Assembly (NCBI RefSeq): GCF_015477605.1
Contig: NZ_JADLQX010000008.1
Coordinates: forward strand, 124,001 to 188,000
Reading direction: 5' to 3'
Source: Nocardia amamiensis
Lineage (GTDB): Bacteria > Actinomycetota > Actinomycetes > Mycobacteriales > Mycobacteriaceae
DNA: 64,000 bases
Shown here: positions 48,229 through 58,164 of the stretch, one piece after another
Layout: each line of letters opens with the position of its first letter
How positions within the stretch are numbered: position 1 is the first letter of the stretch
Program-made: the position numbers and the translations under genes
The notes under the pieces: generated by a model
Told to the model about the DNA's origin: nothing
What the model saw: the letters and a program-made list of their open reading frames with translations, nothing else
Database searches by the model: none

Positions 48229-51200
48229 ATGCGTGACGCCGCTAGGTCCGGCAGTAAGCGCTGGGCGCTCGGCAACTGGGATCTGCGCTGGAAGGTGACG
48301 GCGGTTCTCGCCGTGCCGCTGGCCGTCGCAGTCGGGCTCGGCGTGTCCAGGATCTCGTCGGAGTTCGCGGAATCCAACCGGCTCGCCGACATCGCCGAGA
48401 ACGTGGCCGCCATCCCGGCGGTCACGGGGCTCAGCGCGCAGACCGCCACCACCGCCGCGTCGCAGATGATCTCGCTGGGGACCAACCAGTCCGTGGTGAC
48501 CGATCAGAACCTCGCGGATCTGGACAAGGCGATCGCCAACGCCGAGAAGGCGGTCGGCAGACTCGACAGCGTGCCGGGCGCACGCGAGGCCATCGACAGC
48601 ATGCTCACCCAGGCCAAGGGCGTGCGCGCACAGGGCAAGGCGGTCACGACCGGCCCGCCGTCGGACACCCTCGCGTTGATCGACCGGGTTCGCAATGACA
48701 GTGTGAGCATCGTCGAGACCACGGTCGGCCAGGTCAGCAACACCGCCGTAGACGTGCCCAAACTGCGCCTGGTCGACTCGCTCAACACCCGTGCCGCTCT
48801 GGTCAACGTAGTCGCGGCCTTTCCCGAGGTGCTGCGCAACCAGCAGGCCGGCGTACAGAGTTTCTTGATTGCGTCCAGCACCGAGCGCGCGCTGCTGAAC
48901 GTGCTCGCGCACCGCTTCTCCGACGGCGACGCTTCGATAGCCGAACTGCGCGCGGGCATCGACACCAGGGTCGCGCTGACGACCAGCCCGCAACTCCAGG
49001 CGGGACAGCTCCCGATCGGTGAGCTGAAGCAGTCGCTGACCGACAGCCTCGCGGTCTACGAGCACGTCGTCGGCAAGGCGACCAAGGACATCGACTCCGC
49101 GATGCAGTCGCTGGTGTCCACAGCCCAGCGCGACGCGTGGACCTACACCGCGGTCGTCATCGCGACCATCCTCGCCGCCCTTTTGCTCGCGGTGTTCGTC
49201 GCCCGCTCGATGATCGTCCCGCTGCACCGGCTGCGCCTGGCCGCGTTGCGCGTGGCCGAGAGCGATCTGCCACAGGAGGTCGCCCAGCTCCGCAACGGCG
49301 CCTCGCCGGAAGAGGTCCCGCTCGAACCGATGCCGGTGCGCAGCGCCGAGGAGATCGGTCAGCTCGCCCGCGCGGTCGACGACATCCACGGCCAGGCGCT
49401 GCGCTTGGCGAGCGAGCAGGCGAAGATGCGTGCGCAGGTCAACGACATGTTCGAGACCCTGGCGCGGCGGTCCAAGTCGCTCGTCGACCATCAGCTCACG
49501 CTCATCGAGGCGATGGAGTACGACGAGAAGGACCCGCGCCTGCTGGAGAACCTGTTCCGGCTCGACCACCTCGCCGCGCGTATGCGCCGCAACGGCGACA
49601 ACCTGCTGATTCTCGCGGGCACCAGACAGCGCCGCAGCAAGTCCGCTCCGGTCGAGATCGCCGACGTGCTGCGTGCCGCGATCTCCGAGGTCGAGGATTA
49701 CGAGCGAGTGAAGCTCGGCGCCACGCCGCGCGGTTCGCTGAAAGAGCCGGCCGCCTCCGACCTCGCGCACCTGTTCGCCGAGCTGCTGGACAACGCGCTG
49801 CGCGCCTCGCCGCCGGAGACCGACGTCAAGTTCACTTTCGCGCAGGCCCACGATCAGGGCCTGCTGATCGAGGTCGCCGACCGTGGCATCGGTATGCCGC
49901 CCGCCGAGATGGCCGACATCAACCGGCGCCTCGAGCAGACCGCCGAGCCCGGGCCCGACACGGCCCGCCACATGGGTCTCTTCGTGGTCGGCAGACTCGC
50001 CGAGCGGCACGGCCTCACCGTGCGGCTGCGCGCGACTTTCGACACCGCTCGCGATCCGGGCGTGACCGTGACCGTGCACGTGCCGGTCGGACTCATCGTC
50101 GCGGGCAAGCCGATCGCGGGCCAGCCGGTCACTCCGCAGCCCTCGCCGCAGCCCGTCAAGCCGCAGCGTCCGGCGTCGATGCAGATGCGGGCGGTCACGC
50201 GCACTCCGGGGGGCAATGTGATGGTCACCGTGGATCCCGGGGTCAGCGGCCCCATTCCGGTCACCGAGTCCGCAAGCCCCGCGCCCGCCGCGCCGCCCAG
50301 CGCGCCGGTTCCCGCCGGCCCGGGTGGTCTGCCCCAGCGGCAGCCGGGTTCGTCGGCGATGTCGTCCGGTCTGCGTTCGGACGGACAGCAGTCGGGCGCG
50401 AGCCTGCGCCCCGCGCCGGGCCAGCCCCCCAGCGGTCCCCAGCGCGGCAAGCTCGCCGCGGCCAACCTGCCCAAGCGCAATCTCGGCCCCGGCGGTCCGC
50501 CGCCGCGTCAGCCAGGTGTTCCAGCGGAGCCGACCGGCTCGGGTCTGCCCCAGCGTGAGCCGAACTCGGGTGAACTGCCGCAGCGGCAGCCGGGCGCCGC
50601 CGGCGTGCCGCAGCCGAGCGTCGGTCTGCCGCAGCGGCAGCCGGGATCGAACGGCGCTCCGTCACGCGACGCGTCCTCGAACGGTCTGCCGCAGCGTGAG
50701 TCGGCTTCGGGTGGTTTGCCGCAGCGTGAGTCGGCTTCGGGTGGTTTGCCGCAGCGTGAGTCGGCTTCGGGTGGTTTGCCGCAGCGTGAGTCGGCGCTCG
50801 GTGGTCTGCCCCAGCGTGAGTCGGCGCTCGGTGGTTTGCCGCAGCGTGAGTCGGCGCTTGGTGGTTTGCCGCAGCGTGAGTCGGCTTCGGGTGGTCTGCC
50901 GCAGCGTGAGTCGGCGCTCGGTGGTCTGCCCCAGCGTGAGCCGGGCGCCACGAGTCTGCCGCCGCGCGAGCAGGGCGCCACGGGCTTGCCGCAGCGTCAG
51001 CAGGGTTCGAACGGCGTGCCGCAGCGCGAATCGGCGCTGGGTGGTTTGCCGCAGCGGGAGCCGGGCTCCACCGGCCTACCGCCTCGGCAGCCCGCGCCGG
51101 ACCTACCGCAGCGCGACGCGGCGCCCAGCGGTCTGCCGCCGCGCGATGCCGCGGCCCACAGCCTCCCGCAACGCGAATCCGGCAACGGATTGCCGCAGCG

Positions 51201-51957
51201 CGAACCGGGCTCCGGTGCGCTGCCCTCGATCAACGGCCTGCCGCAACGGGACTCGGCCGCGGGCGGCCTGCCCCAGCGCGAATCGGCGCTCGGCGGTCTG
51301 CCGCAGCGTGAGTCGCCGCTGGGTGGTCTGCCGCAGCGTCGGTCGGCGCCGGCGAGCCCGCCGCAGCGGGAGAGCGGGTTGACCGGTCTGCCGCAACGGC
51401 AGCCGGGCGCCCAAGCGCCGCAGCGTCAGCCCGTGCCACCGGGAGTCGCTCTGCCGCAGCGGGATCAGGGTGGCCAGCACGCCGCGAGCGGTGAGCAGCC
51501 GGCCACCACGTCCGGGCGTGATCCCGGCAGGCACAGCTACCGGTCCAACCCGGCGAAGACGGCCTCGTTCTTCCAGACCAGGCTGCAGCCGGCGGTCGAG
51601 TCGGAGTCGTCGATGGGATCGACGCCGATCTTCGCTGAAATGATGTCGGCGTGGCTCTCGGACCCCAGCGCGGATCGCTCGCAGGTGGCCGCCTCCTTCG
51701 AGTCCGCGGGCGACGAAGGATGGCAGGCAGCTCGCCGTGCGAGCGAGGCGCAAGCCGAAAAGAGAACGGCTGCGGGGTTGCCGCAACGCAATCCGGGCGG
51801 AAGGCTTGTCCCGGGTGGTGTCAGCGGTTCGGCCGCCCAAGCGCCGCGTCGCGATCCAGAAACGATCAGGTCCAGCTTGAGTCGTCACCAGCAGGGCGTC
51901 CGGGATGGCCGCGCAATGAGAGCAATGAACCTAACCGGAGATAAAGGAGACCGATGA
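48229..51957 (+). CDS. Conservon sensor kinase (CvnA type) with long repeat tail
   Basis: A 1242-residue membrane histidine-kinase-like protein. Transmembrane helices near residues 22-40 and 303-325 flank a helical sensor domain. A HAMP-like segment and a GHKL ATPase ([16 protein letters not shown] near 517, then [13 protein letters not shown] and [14 protein letters not shown]) follow. The last 580 residues are Pro/Gln/Ser/Gly-rich and disordered, with some 40 copies of a GLPQRE-type motif. It heads a four-gene unit, overlapping the next gene by ATGA. Streptomyces CvnA kinases and M. tuberculosis Rv3365c share the layout. ATG chosen over an earlier in-frame TTG. Confidence 0.88.
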   Translation: MRDAARSGSKRWALGNWDLRWKVTAVLAVPLAVAVGLGVSRISSEFAESNRLADIAENVAAIPAVTGLSAQTATTAASQMISLGTNQSVVTDQNLADLDKAIANAEKAVGRLDSVPGAREAIDSMLTQAKGVRAQGKAVTTGPPSDTLALIDRVRNDSVSIVETTVGQVSNTAVDVPKLRLVDSLNTRAALVNVVAAFPEVLRNQQAGVQSFLIASSTERALLNVLAHRFSDGDASIAELRAGIDTRVALTTSPQLQAGQLPIGELKQSLTDSLAVYEHVVGKATKDIDSAMQSLVSTAQRDAWTYTAVVIATILAALLLAVFVARSMIVPLHRLRLAALRVAESDLPQEVAQLRNGASPEEVPLEPMPVRSAEEIGQLARAVDDIHGQALRLASEQAKMRAQVNDMFETLARRSKSLVDHQLTLIEAMEYDEKDPRLLENLFRLDHLAARMRRNGDNLLILAGTRQRRSKSAPVEIADVLRAAISEVEDYERVKLGATPRGSLKEPAASDLAHLFAELLDNALRASPPETDVKFTFAQAHDQGLLIEVADRGIGMPPAEMADINRRLEQTAEPGPDTARHMGLFVVGRLAERHGLTVRLRATFDTARDPGVTVTVHVPVGLIVAGKPIAGQPVTPQPSPQPVKPQRPASMQMRAVTRTPGGNVMVTVDPGVSGPIPVTESASPAPAAPPSAPVPAGPGGLPQRQPGSSAMSSGLRSDGQQSGASLRPAPGQPPSGPQRGKLAAANLPKRNLGPGGPPPRQPGVPAEPTGSGLPQREPNSGELPQRQPGAAGVPQPSVGLPQRQPGSNGAPSRDASSNGLPQRESASGGLPQRESASGGLPQRESASGGLPQRESALGGLPQRESALGGLPQRESALGGLPQRESASGGLPQRESALGGLPQREPGATSLPPREQGATGLPQRQQGSNGVPQRESALGGLPQREPGSTGLPPRQPAPDLPQRDAAPSGLPPRDAAAHSLPQRESGNGLPQREPGSGALPSINGLPQRDSAAGGLPQRESALGGLPQRESPLGGLPQRRSAPASPPQRESGLTGLPQRQPGAQAPQRQPVPPGVALPQRDQGGQHAASGEQPATTSGRDPGRHSYRSNPAKTASFFQTRLQPAVESESSMGSTPIFAEMMSAWLSDPSADRSQVAASFESAGDEGWQAARRASEAQAEKRTAAGLPQRNPGGRLVPGGVSGSAAQAPRRDPETIRSSLSRHQQGVRDGRAMRAMNLTGDKGDR
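50701..50940 (+). repeat. 30-bp tandem repeat array inside the CvnA gene
   Basis: Eight head-to-tail units of 30 bases, each coding for ten residues of the form SA(S/L)GGLPQRE. The first three units are identical; the others differ at a few bases. More diverged units extend on both sides, roughly 50530-51470. Repeat length keeps the frame. Confidence 0.9.
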
Positions 51958-52367
51958 ACCCCGATCTAGGTGGTACGAACCGTCAGCTGGATTGGCTGGT
52001 TTCGAACTTTGCCAACGAGGTTCCTGGCGTAGCCCATGCCGTCCTGGTCTCGGCTGACGGCCTACTCATGGCCGCGAGTGCCCAACTGCCCGTCGATCGC
52101 GCCGAACAACTCTCGGCCGTGACGGCCGGTCTGGCCAGCCTGTCAGTCGGCGTCTCGAATCTATTCGAGGGCGGCACCGTGCTGCAGTCCGTCGTCGAGA
52201 TGGAGCACGGCTACCTGCTACTCATGGCTGTCGGCGACGGTTCCTATCTCGCGGTGCTGACCAACACCTCGTGTGACATCGGTCAGGTCGGCTACGAGAT
52301 GGCTCTGTTGGTCGAGCGTGTTGGCCAGACTGTTCAGGCCACGCCACGCGTCACGATGGGTTCCTGA
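51954..52367 (+). CDS. Roadblock/LC7-domain protein (CvnB type)
   Basis: A 137-residue protein with the Roadblock fold: [37 protein letters not shown], then [15 protein letters not shown] and [22 protein letters not shown]. In conservons it is a regulator of the GTPase, probably as a GEF-like partner. The ATG overlaps the kinase stop. Length and wording fit the family closely. Confidence 0.92.
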   Translation: MNPDLGGTNRQLDWLVSNFANEVPGVAHAVLVSADGLLMAASAQLPVDRAEQLSAVTAGLASLSVGVSNLFEGGTVLQSVVEMEHGYLLLMAVGDGSYLAVLTNTSCDIGQVGYEMALLVERVGQTVQATPRVTMGS

Positions 52368-52374
52368 TGGTGGG

Positions 52375-52749
52375 ATGGACATAGAAGATCACCGCGTGGG
52401 AAGCGCCGAGCCGAGCCTCGTACGCCCGTACTCGCTGACCGCGGGCCGGACCAGGCCTGCGGTCGAGTTGGCGTTGGAAGCCCTCGTCGCATCGCATCCG
52501 GTCGCCCTCGAGCGGCAGTTCGAACTGACCAACATCGAGACGTCAATCGTGGAGTTGTGCAGAGAATCGCCGTCCGTTGCCGAGGTAGCAGCCAGACTGG
52601 GTATCCCCATCGGGGTAGCCCGCGTGCTCGTAGCCGACCTGATCGAGGCCGGACACGTGCGCGTTTCGGCGACATTGAAAGACGATTCCAGCGACGATGA
52701 ACGTCGCGAGCTGATCGAAAGGGTTCTCAGTGGACTCCGGCGTATTTGA
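52375..52749 (+). CDS. DUF742 protein (CvnC type)
   Basis: A 124-residue protein starting MDIEDHRVGSAEPSLVRPYSLT. It has the DUF742 signature GRTRP and a winged-helix-like part (ESPSVAEVAARLGIPIGVARVLVADLIEAGHV). Conserved member of conservons, role not established. The start lies eight bases after the Roadblock stop. The gene overlaps the GTPase gene by 20 bases. Confidence 0.88.
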   Translation: MDIEDHRVGSAEPSLVRPYSLTAGRTRPAVELALEALVASHPVALERQFELTNIETSIVELCRESPSVAEVAARLGIPIGVARVLVADLIEAGHVRVSATLKDDSSDDERRELIERVLSGLRRI

Positions 52750-53332
52750 TTCGACGGCACAGGTCGACACCCGCACTGCCAAGCCGACATCGGCGAAGAT
52801 CGTGGTCGCGGGTGGCTTCGGCGTCGGGAAGACCACGTTGGTCGGTGCCGTCTCGGAGATCGTTCCGCTGCGCACCGAGGCATTGGTGACCAATGCCAGC
52901 GCCGGGATCGACAACCTGACCGGCATTCCGATGAAGTCCACCACCACCGTGGCGATGGACTTCGGCCGGATCAGCCTTGCCGACGATCTGGTGCTGTACC
53001 TGTTCGGCACGCCTGGCCAGTATCGATTCTGGTTCATGTGGGACGACCTGATTCGCGGCGCCATCGGCGCCGTGGTGCTGGTCGACACCCGCAGGTTGGA
53101 GGACAGCTTCGCTGCCGTCGACTACTTCGAAGCGCGCAACCTACCCTTCCTGGTGGCGCTCAACGAGTTCGACGACGCGCCGCGGTACCCCATCGAGGAC
53201 ATCCGGCAGGCGCTCGCCGTGCCCGCCGATGTGCCGATCCTGTCCATCGACGCCCGCCGTCGGGAGCCCGCCAAGCAGGCGCTGGTCGCGCTCACCGAGT
53301 ACGCCCTACGCAAGGTGATGCAGGGCTACTGA
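52730..53332 (+). CDS. Small GTPase (CvnD type)
   Basis: A 200-residue GTP-binding protein. P-loop GGFGVGKTTLV near residue 28, switch region VTNASAGIDNLTGIPMKSTTTVAMDFGRI, LFGTPGQYRFWF (G3), and LNEFDD in the place of NKxD. It is the last gene of the conservon and probably couples the kinase to an unknown output. GTG start inside the preceding gene. The family is exclusively actinobacterial in this context. Confidence 0.92.
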   Translation: MDSGVFDSTAQVDTRTAKPTSAKIVVAGGFGVGKTTLVGAVSEIVPLRTEALVTNASAGIDNLTGIPMKSTTTVAMDFGRISLADDLVLYLFGTPGQYRFWFMWDDLIRGAIGAVVLVDTRRLEDSFAAVDYFEARNLPFLVALNEFDDAPRYPIEDIRQALAVPADVPILSIDARRREPAKQALVALTEYALRKVMQGY

Positions 53333-53383
53333 GTGCTCGTGCGGCACGCCGACGCGCCGGGTAGGGCCGGATAGGCTCGCCCG

Positions 53384-54955
53384 GTGCGTACGTCGGCGCG
53401 GGAGTTTCTGGGGCAACTGCTCGATACGAACTCGTTCGTCAGCTGGGACCGGCCGCCGGTGACGGTGGCCGCGACCCCGCGGTATCGCGAAGCCTTGCGG
53501 ACGGCGGCGGTGGCGGCGGGCACCGATGAATCCGTGCTCACCGGGGAAGGGTTGCTGCGCGGTCGTCGGGTGGCGGTGATCGCCTGCGAGTTCGGATTTC
53601 TGGCCGGTTCGATCGGCGTCGCCGCGGCGGAGCGCATCGTCGCGGCGGTCGAGCGCGCCACCGAACTCGGACTGCCGCTGCTCGCTTCACCGACATCCGG
53701 CGGTACCCGGATGCAAGAGGGCACCGTCGCGTTCGTGCAGATGGTCAAGATCGCCGGTGCGGTCGCGGCCCACAAATCCGCTGGTCACCCATATTTGGTC
53801 TACCTCCGCGATCCCACGATGGGCGGCGTCTTCGCCTCGTGGGGTTCGCTGGGGCACATTACGTTCGCCGAGCCCGGTGCGCTGATCGGGTTTCTCGGCC
53901 CGCGGGTCTACCAGGCCCTGTACGGCAAACCATTTCCGGAAGGCGTGCAGACCGCGGAGAACCTGTACCGTCGGGGCGTCATCGACGGCGTGCTGCCGAT
54001 ACCCGTTTTCCGCCGCATCGCCCATCGCGCGCTGAGCGTGTTCAGTGGCGTCCAGCTGCCCGATACCACTGCGGCGCCAGATGCTGCCGCGCATCCTCCA
54101 ATGTTGCCGCGAACGGTTGCGGCGGCCCGCGATGATGCTGGCAGACAAGAGATTCCGCCTCTGAACCGTTCCGGGGACAATACGGTGTGGCAGTCGGTCT
54201 TGATCTCACGCCGCCCGCAGCGGCCGGGCATTCGCGACCTCTTGCGTCAAGTGACACAACGGGTTCCGCTGAGCGGCACCGGCCAGGGTGAATCGGATCG
54301 GACCGCGGTACTCGCGCTGGGACGTTTCCGTGGGCAACCGTGCGTGGTTTTCGGGCACGACCGGCGCGGCCAACAAGGCGAGAACACCATGGGTCCGGCC
54401 GCCCTGCGTGAGGCGCGGCGCAGCATGGCGCTTGCTCAGGAATTGCGGCTGCCGCTGGTTCTGGTCATCGACACCGTGGGTGCGGCGCTCTCGAAGGAAG
54501 CCGAGGAACGGGGTCTGGCACCCGAAATCGCTCGCTGCATCGCGGATCTGGTGACCCTGGACACCCCGACCGTCTCGGTGCTGCTCGGTCAGGGCACCGG
54601 CGGTGGCGCGCTGGCGCTGCTGCCCGCCGATCGGGTCCTCGCCGCGACACACGCCTGGCTGGCTCCGCTGCCCCCGGAAGGGGCGAGCGCCATCGTATTC
54701 CGGGACACCGACCATGCTCCGGAACTCGCTGCGGCCCAACGCATCAGCGCCGCCGATCTGCTCGCCGACGGTGTGGTCGACCGCATCGTGCCGGAGCTCC
54801 CCGATGCGGCGGACGAGCCGGTGGACTTCGCCCGCCGAATGGTCGCCGCGATCGCGAACGAGCTCGCGAGCCTGCGTGCCCGGCCGGAATCGGAGGTGCT
54901 CGCGGCACGACAGGCGCGCTATCGGAGACTGGGACTGCCCGGCGACGCGACCTGA
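53384..54955 (+). CDS. accD3: Acyl-CoA carboxylase carboxyltransferase (AccD3 type)
   Basis: A 523-residue carboxyltransferase in which the AccD-like and AccA-like crotonase halves are joined. First half: LLASPTSGGTRMQEG and LRDPTMGGVFASWGSLGHITFAEPGALIGFLG; second half: LVIDTVGAALSKEAEERGLAPEIARC and VLLGQGTGGGALALLPADRVLAA. A middle linker of about 60 residues is variable. Works with a biotinylated AccA subunit encoded elsewhere. Position before EchA6 agrees with M. tuberculosis Rv0904c although orientation differs. Confidence 0.87.
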   Translation: MRTSAREFLGQLLDTNSFVSWDRPPVTVAATPRYREALRTAAVAAGTDESVLTGEGLLRGRRVAVIACEFGFLAGSIGVAAAERIVAAVERATELGLPLLASPTSGGTRMQEGTVAFVQMVKIAGAVAAHKSAGHPYLVYLRDPTMGGVFASWGSLGHITFAEPGALIGFLGPRVYQALYGKPFPEGVQTAENLYRRGVIDGVLPIPVFRRIAHRALSVFSGVQLPDTTAAPDAAAHPPMLPRTVAAARDDAGRQEIPPLNRSGDNTVWQSVLISRRPQRPGIRDLLRQVTQRVPLSGTGQGESDRTAVLALGRFRGQPCVVFGHDRRGQQGENTMGPAALREARRSMALAQELRLPLVLVIDTVGAALSKEAEERGLAPEIARCIADLVTLDTPTVSVLLGQGTGGGALALLPADRVLAATHAWLAPLPPEGASAIVFRDTDHAPELAAAQRISAADLLADGVVDRIVPELPDAADEPVDFARRMVAAIANELASLRARPESEVLAARQARYRRLGLPGDAT

Positions 54956-55021
54956 GTATTGCAGGCCAACACACCCGAGCGCGTGATTGACGGTTCGTCG
55001 CGGCACTTCTACCGTCGGAAT

Positions 55022-55879
55022 GTGACCTTCAGAAGCGAGACCAGCACCGTTCCCCCGATCGTGCTGAACGACGGGAACGTGATCCCGCAGCTCGGCTTCG
55101 GCGTGTTCCAAGTACCCGCCGACGATGCTTTCCCGGCGGTCACCACCGCGCTCGAGGTGGGCTATCGCAGCATCGACACCGCCGCGATCTACGGGAACGA
55201 AGAGGGCACCGGCCGAGCGATCCGGCAGTCCGGACTGCCCCGGGACGAGATCTACGTGACCACCAAGCTGTGGAACTCCGAGCAGGGCTACGACGCCACG
55301 CTGCGCGCCTTCGACGCCAGCCTGGCCCGGCTCGGCTTGGACTATCTCGACCTCTACCTGATCCACTGGCCGGTGGCCGCCGCCGGCCGGTTCATCGATA
55401 CGTTCCGTGCCTTCCAGACGCTGAAGTCGCAGGGGCGGGTCAGGTCGATCGGCGTCTCGAACTTCACGGTCGCGAACCTGCAGCGGCTCATCGCCGAAAC
55501 CGGCGAGATCCCGGTGGTGAACCAGGTCGAGCTGCACCCGAGGTTGGCGCAGCGGGAGCTGCGTGAGTTCCATGCCGCGAACGCGATCGCCACCGAGGCG
55601 TGGAGCCCACTCGGGCAGGGCACGGTGCTCGGCGACCGCACCATCACCGCGGTGGCCGCTGAAGTCGGTCGAACCCCGGCACAGGTGATCATCCGCTGGC
55701 ACCTGCAACTGGGCAATATCGTCATCCCCAAGTCGGTCACGCCGTCCCGGATCGCAGAGAACTTCGATGTCTTCGGCTTCGAGCTCACCCCGGCTCAGAT
55801 GAACGCGATCACTGCACTGGACAGTGGTTCGCGCATCGGCCCGGACCCGGACGAGTTCACCTTTGGTCTGATCGACTGA
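55022..55879 (+). CDS. Aldo-keto reductase
   Basis: A 285-residue NADPH-dependent reductase with the (beta/alpha)8 fold. Catalytic tetrad: Asp and Tyr in SIDTAAIYGNE, Lys in TTKLWN, His in LIHWPV. IPKSVTPSRIAENFDVFGF is the cofactor-binding end. Resembles the 2,5-diketo-gluconate reductase-like AKR5 group. A GTG start was chosen where the conserved core begins; longer readings to 54959 add an unrelated basic segment. Substrate unknown. Confidence 0.88.
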   Translation: MTFRSETSTVPPIVLNDGNVIPQLGFGVFQVPADDAFPAVTTALEVGYRSIDTAAIYGNEEGTGRAIRQSGLPRDEIYVTTKLWNSEQGYDATLRAFDASLARLGLDYLDLYLIHWPVAAAGRFIDTFRAFQTLKSQGRVRSIGVSNFTVANLQRLIAETGEIPVVNQVELHPRLAQRELREFHAANAIATEAWSPLGQGTVLGDRTITAVAAEVGRTPAQVIIRWHLQLGNIVIPKSVTPSRIAENFDVFGFELTPAQMNAITALDSGSRIGPDPDEFTFGLID

Positions 55880-56254
55880 TTCCAGGATCGGCCGTCAGCG
55901 CAGCCCGACATGCTCGGTGAGCTCGACAGCCGGGGCGTGTCTCGCGCGATCAGCGCCGACGGCCGCAACCGATCGGGGCCCTGGCGAGTGTGCCGTCGGC
56001 CGGTACCACGTGCGGTCGGTCGTCGAATCGCAGGTCGGTGACCGAAATCACAGATCCCGGCGCCGCCCGCCGTCCGCCATTTCCAGGACAAGGAGGACCT
56101 GCGACGCGCCGCTGCCTGCCAACCGGGCAACTGGTTTCGTAGAACTAGTACGGCCTGAAGACCCGGAGAGGCGGTGGAGCCTGGGGCCAGGAGAGGCAGG
56201 GGAGCCTGTGGCAGAGTGAAGAGACCATACGGACCGTTCAGCCGGGGAGGTCGC
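55880..56254. other. Intergenic region with a possible decayed TetR fragment
   Basis: About 375 bases between the reductase and EchA6. A short stretch reads like a TetR remnant (see the separate entry). GGGGAGG at the end is the Shine-Dalgarno of EchA6. Nothing else is supported. Confidence 0.5.
56060..56158 (+). pseudogene. Possible remnant of a TetR-type HTH
   Basis: A short open stretch reads APPAVRHFQDKEDLRRAA, close to the end of a TetR HTH (PAVYRHFQDKEDLLRAA) with a residue missing, and stops after another 13 codons. No intact HTH precedes it. It may be what is left of a lost regulator gene, or chance. Confidence 0.3.
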
Positions 56255-56983
56255 ATGCTCGGGGTCAGCCGAGATGGTGACGTGATCACCATCGAACTAC
56301 AGCGGGAGGAGCGCCGCAACGCGCTCGATCACGAGCTCGTGACACTGCTGCGCGAAGCCGTCCTCGCCGCCGTCGCCGACCAGGCGCGGGTCATCGTGCT
56401 GACCGGGCGGGGTCCGGTCTTCTGTGCCGGCGCCGATCTCTCCGGGGTGTACACCGGCGATTTCCTGTCCGCTCTGCTGGAGACGTTGCACACTATCGAA
56501 TCGGCGCCGATCCCGGTGATCTCGGCGATCAACGGCGCCGCGATCGGTGCGGGCGTGCAGCTGGCGCTCGCCTCGGATCTGCGGGTGATGTCGCCGGAGG
56601 CGTATCTCGCGATCCCGGCCGCGAAACTGGGCATCACGGTGGACCGGTGGACCGTACGCAGGCTGGCCGCGCTGATCGGCGGCGGTCCGGCCAGGACCGT
56701 GCTGCTCGGGGCGGAGTCGATCTCGGCCGAGGACGCCCACACCTTCGGCTTCGCCAATCGGGTCGGCGGTCTCGCCGACGCACAGGCCTGGGCGAAGCAC
56801 ATCGCGGCCTTGGCGCCGCTGTCGCTGCGCCACATGAAGCTGGTGCTCAACGACGACGGGACGCGTGATCCGGAAACCGCTCAGCAGCGCGCGGCGCTGG
56901 AGGCGGCATGGACCAGCGAGGATGCCAAGGAGGGACGGTTGGCCAGGCAGGAGAAGCGCGCCGCGAGGTTTGTGGGGCGATGA
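56255..56983 (+). CDS. echA6: Enoyl-CoA hydratase-family protein (EchA6 type)
   Basis: A 242-residue crotonase-fold protein. IVLTGRGPVFCAGADLSG forms the oxyanion region, and INGAAIGAGVQLALASDLRVMS the second. EchA6 of M. tuberculosis (243 residues) lacks hydratase activity and binds long acyl-CoA for mycolate synthesis. The usual second catalytic Glu region here reads PAAKLGITVDRWT, as in that homologue. GGGGAGG precedes the ATG. Coupled to the next gene by ATGA. Confidence 0.86.
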   Translation: MLGVSRDGDVITIELQREERRNALDHELVTLLREAVLAAVADQARVIVLTGRGPVFCAGADLSGVYTGDFLSALLETLHTIESAPIPVISAINGAAIGAGVQLALASDLRVMSPEAYLAIPAAKLGITVDRWTVRRLAALIGGGPARTVLLGAESISAEDAHTFGFANRVGGLADAQAWAKHIAALAPLSLRHMKLVLNDDGTRDPETAQQRAALEAAWTSEDAKEGRLARQEKRAARFVGR

Positions 56984-58125
56984 TGGGCATTCGACGTATC
57001 GCGGGCGCCGCAGCGGGTGCGCTCGGCATCACATGGGTGGTCCGGGCGGTGTGGGGTATCCCGTCGGCGATGGGCGCTTCGATCTCGGCGATCCAGCCCT
57101 ACGCCGCGGGCGCTACGACCTACCGAAATCGCCAGTTCCACAACACCGAACCCAGTAGTCAGGTGGTCGCGGGTTCGGCTCCATCGCTGTTGATGTCGGC
57201 GCTGACCCAGCGCAACGTGGGCAGGCCGAACGGAACCATTCCGCTGCACACTCCGCGGCCGCCGAGCGAGGCGGCCGCTCTCGCCGTCACCTGGTACGGC
57301 CACGCCACGACGCTCATCGAGATCGACGGGTACCGGATTCTCACCGATCCGGTGTGGAGCGAACGGGTTTCGCCCTCGGCGCTGGTCGGGCCCGCCCGCA
57401 TGCATCCGGTGCCGCAGCCGCTGTCCGAGCTCCCCCCGGTCGACGCGGTGATCATCTCGCACGACCACTACGACCATCTGGACAAGGAGACGGTCCGGGA
57501 ACTGGTGGCACGACAGAGCGCGCCGTTTCTGGTGCCGATCGGCATCGGCGCGCACCTGCGGCACTGGGGTGTCCCGGAGCACCGGATCGTCGAATTGGAT
57601 TGGGGCGCTTCGGTATCGCTCGCGGAACTGGGCCGGGATCGGGACGGCGCGGATCTGACCCTCACCTGCACCGAGGCGCGGCACTTCTCCGGACGCGGCC
57701 TGCTCCGTAACACCACACTGTGGGCTTCATGGTCGATCGCCGGTCCCACACGGCGGGTCTACTTCGGCGGCGATACCGGATACACGAAGGCGTTCGCCGA
57801 GGCCGGCAGCGCGCTCGGTCGGTTCGATCTGACGCTGCTGCCCATCGGCGCCTACGACGCGCGCTGGCCGGACGTGCACATGAACCCTGAAGAGGCGGTC
57901 CGGGCGCACGCCGATCTGTGCGCAGGCGATCCCGGCCACGGCCTGCTCGTGCCCATCCACTGGGCGACGTTCAACCTGGCTTTCCACGGTTGGTCCGAGC
58001 CGGTCCGGCGTATGGTGGCGGCCGCCCGGTCGGTGGGTACCTCGGTCGCGGTGCCGATGCCGGGCCAACGCGTGGACCCGATGAGCGCGGCACCCGGGGA
58101 TTCCTGGTGGGAGAATATCGGTTGA
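56980..58125 (+). CDS. MBL-fold metal-dependent hydrolase (Rv0906/NAPE-PLD-like)
   Basis: A 381-residue protein starting with two ATGs, the first overlapping the EchA6 stop. The N-terminal 40 residues (IAGAAAGALGITWVVRAVWG) form a signal or membrane anchor. The metallo-beta-lactamase fold shows WYGHATTLIEIDG, IISHDHYDHLD and ARHFSGRG with FGGDTGY. The last part IHWATFNLAFHGW is typical of the NAPE-phospholipase D-like group, so a lipid substrate is probable. Confidence 0.86.
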   Translation: MMGIRRIAGAAAGALGITWVVRAVWGIPSAMGASISAIQPYAAGATTYRNRQFHNTEPSSQVVAGSAPSLLMSALTQRNVGRPNGTIPLHTPRPPSEAAALAVTWYGHATTLIEIDGYRILTDPVWSERVSPSALVGPARMHPVPQPLSELPPVDAVIISHDHYDHLDKETVRELVARQSAPFLVPIGIGAHLRHWGVPEHRIVELDWGASVSLAELGRDRDGADLTLTCTEARHFSGRGLLRNTTLWASWSIAGPTRRVYFGGDTGYTKAFAEAGSALGRFDLTLLPIGAYDARWPDVHMNPEEAVRAHADLCAGDPGHGLLVPIHWATFNLAFHGWSEPVRRMVAAARSVGTSVAVPMPGQRVDPMSAAPGDSWWENIG

Positions 58126-58164
58126 ACGACTCCGGCTAGTTGGCGACAGGAAGGATGGACGGCG

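Noticed and set aside
50701-50940. 30-bp repeat array considered as a CRISPR
   Set aside because: Repeats are directly adjacent without spacers, keep the reading frame and sit inside a kinase gene.
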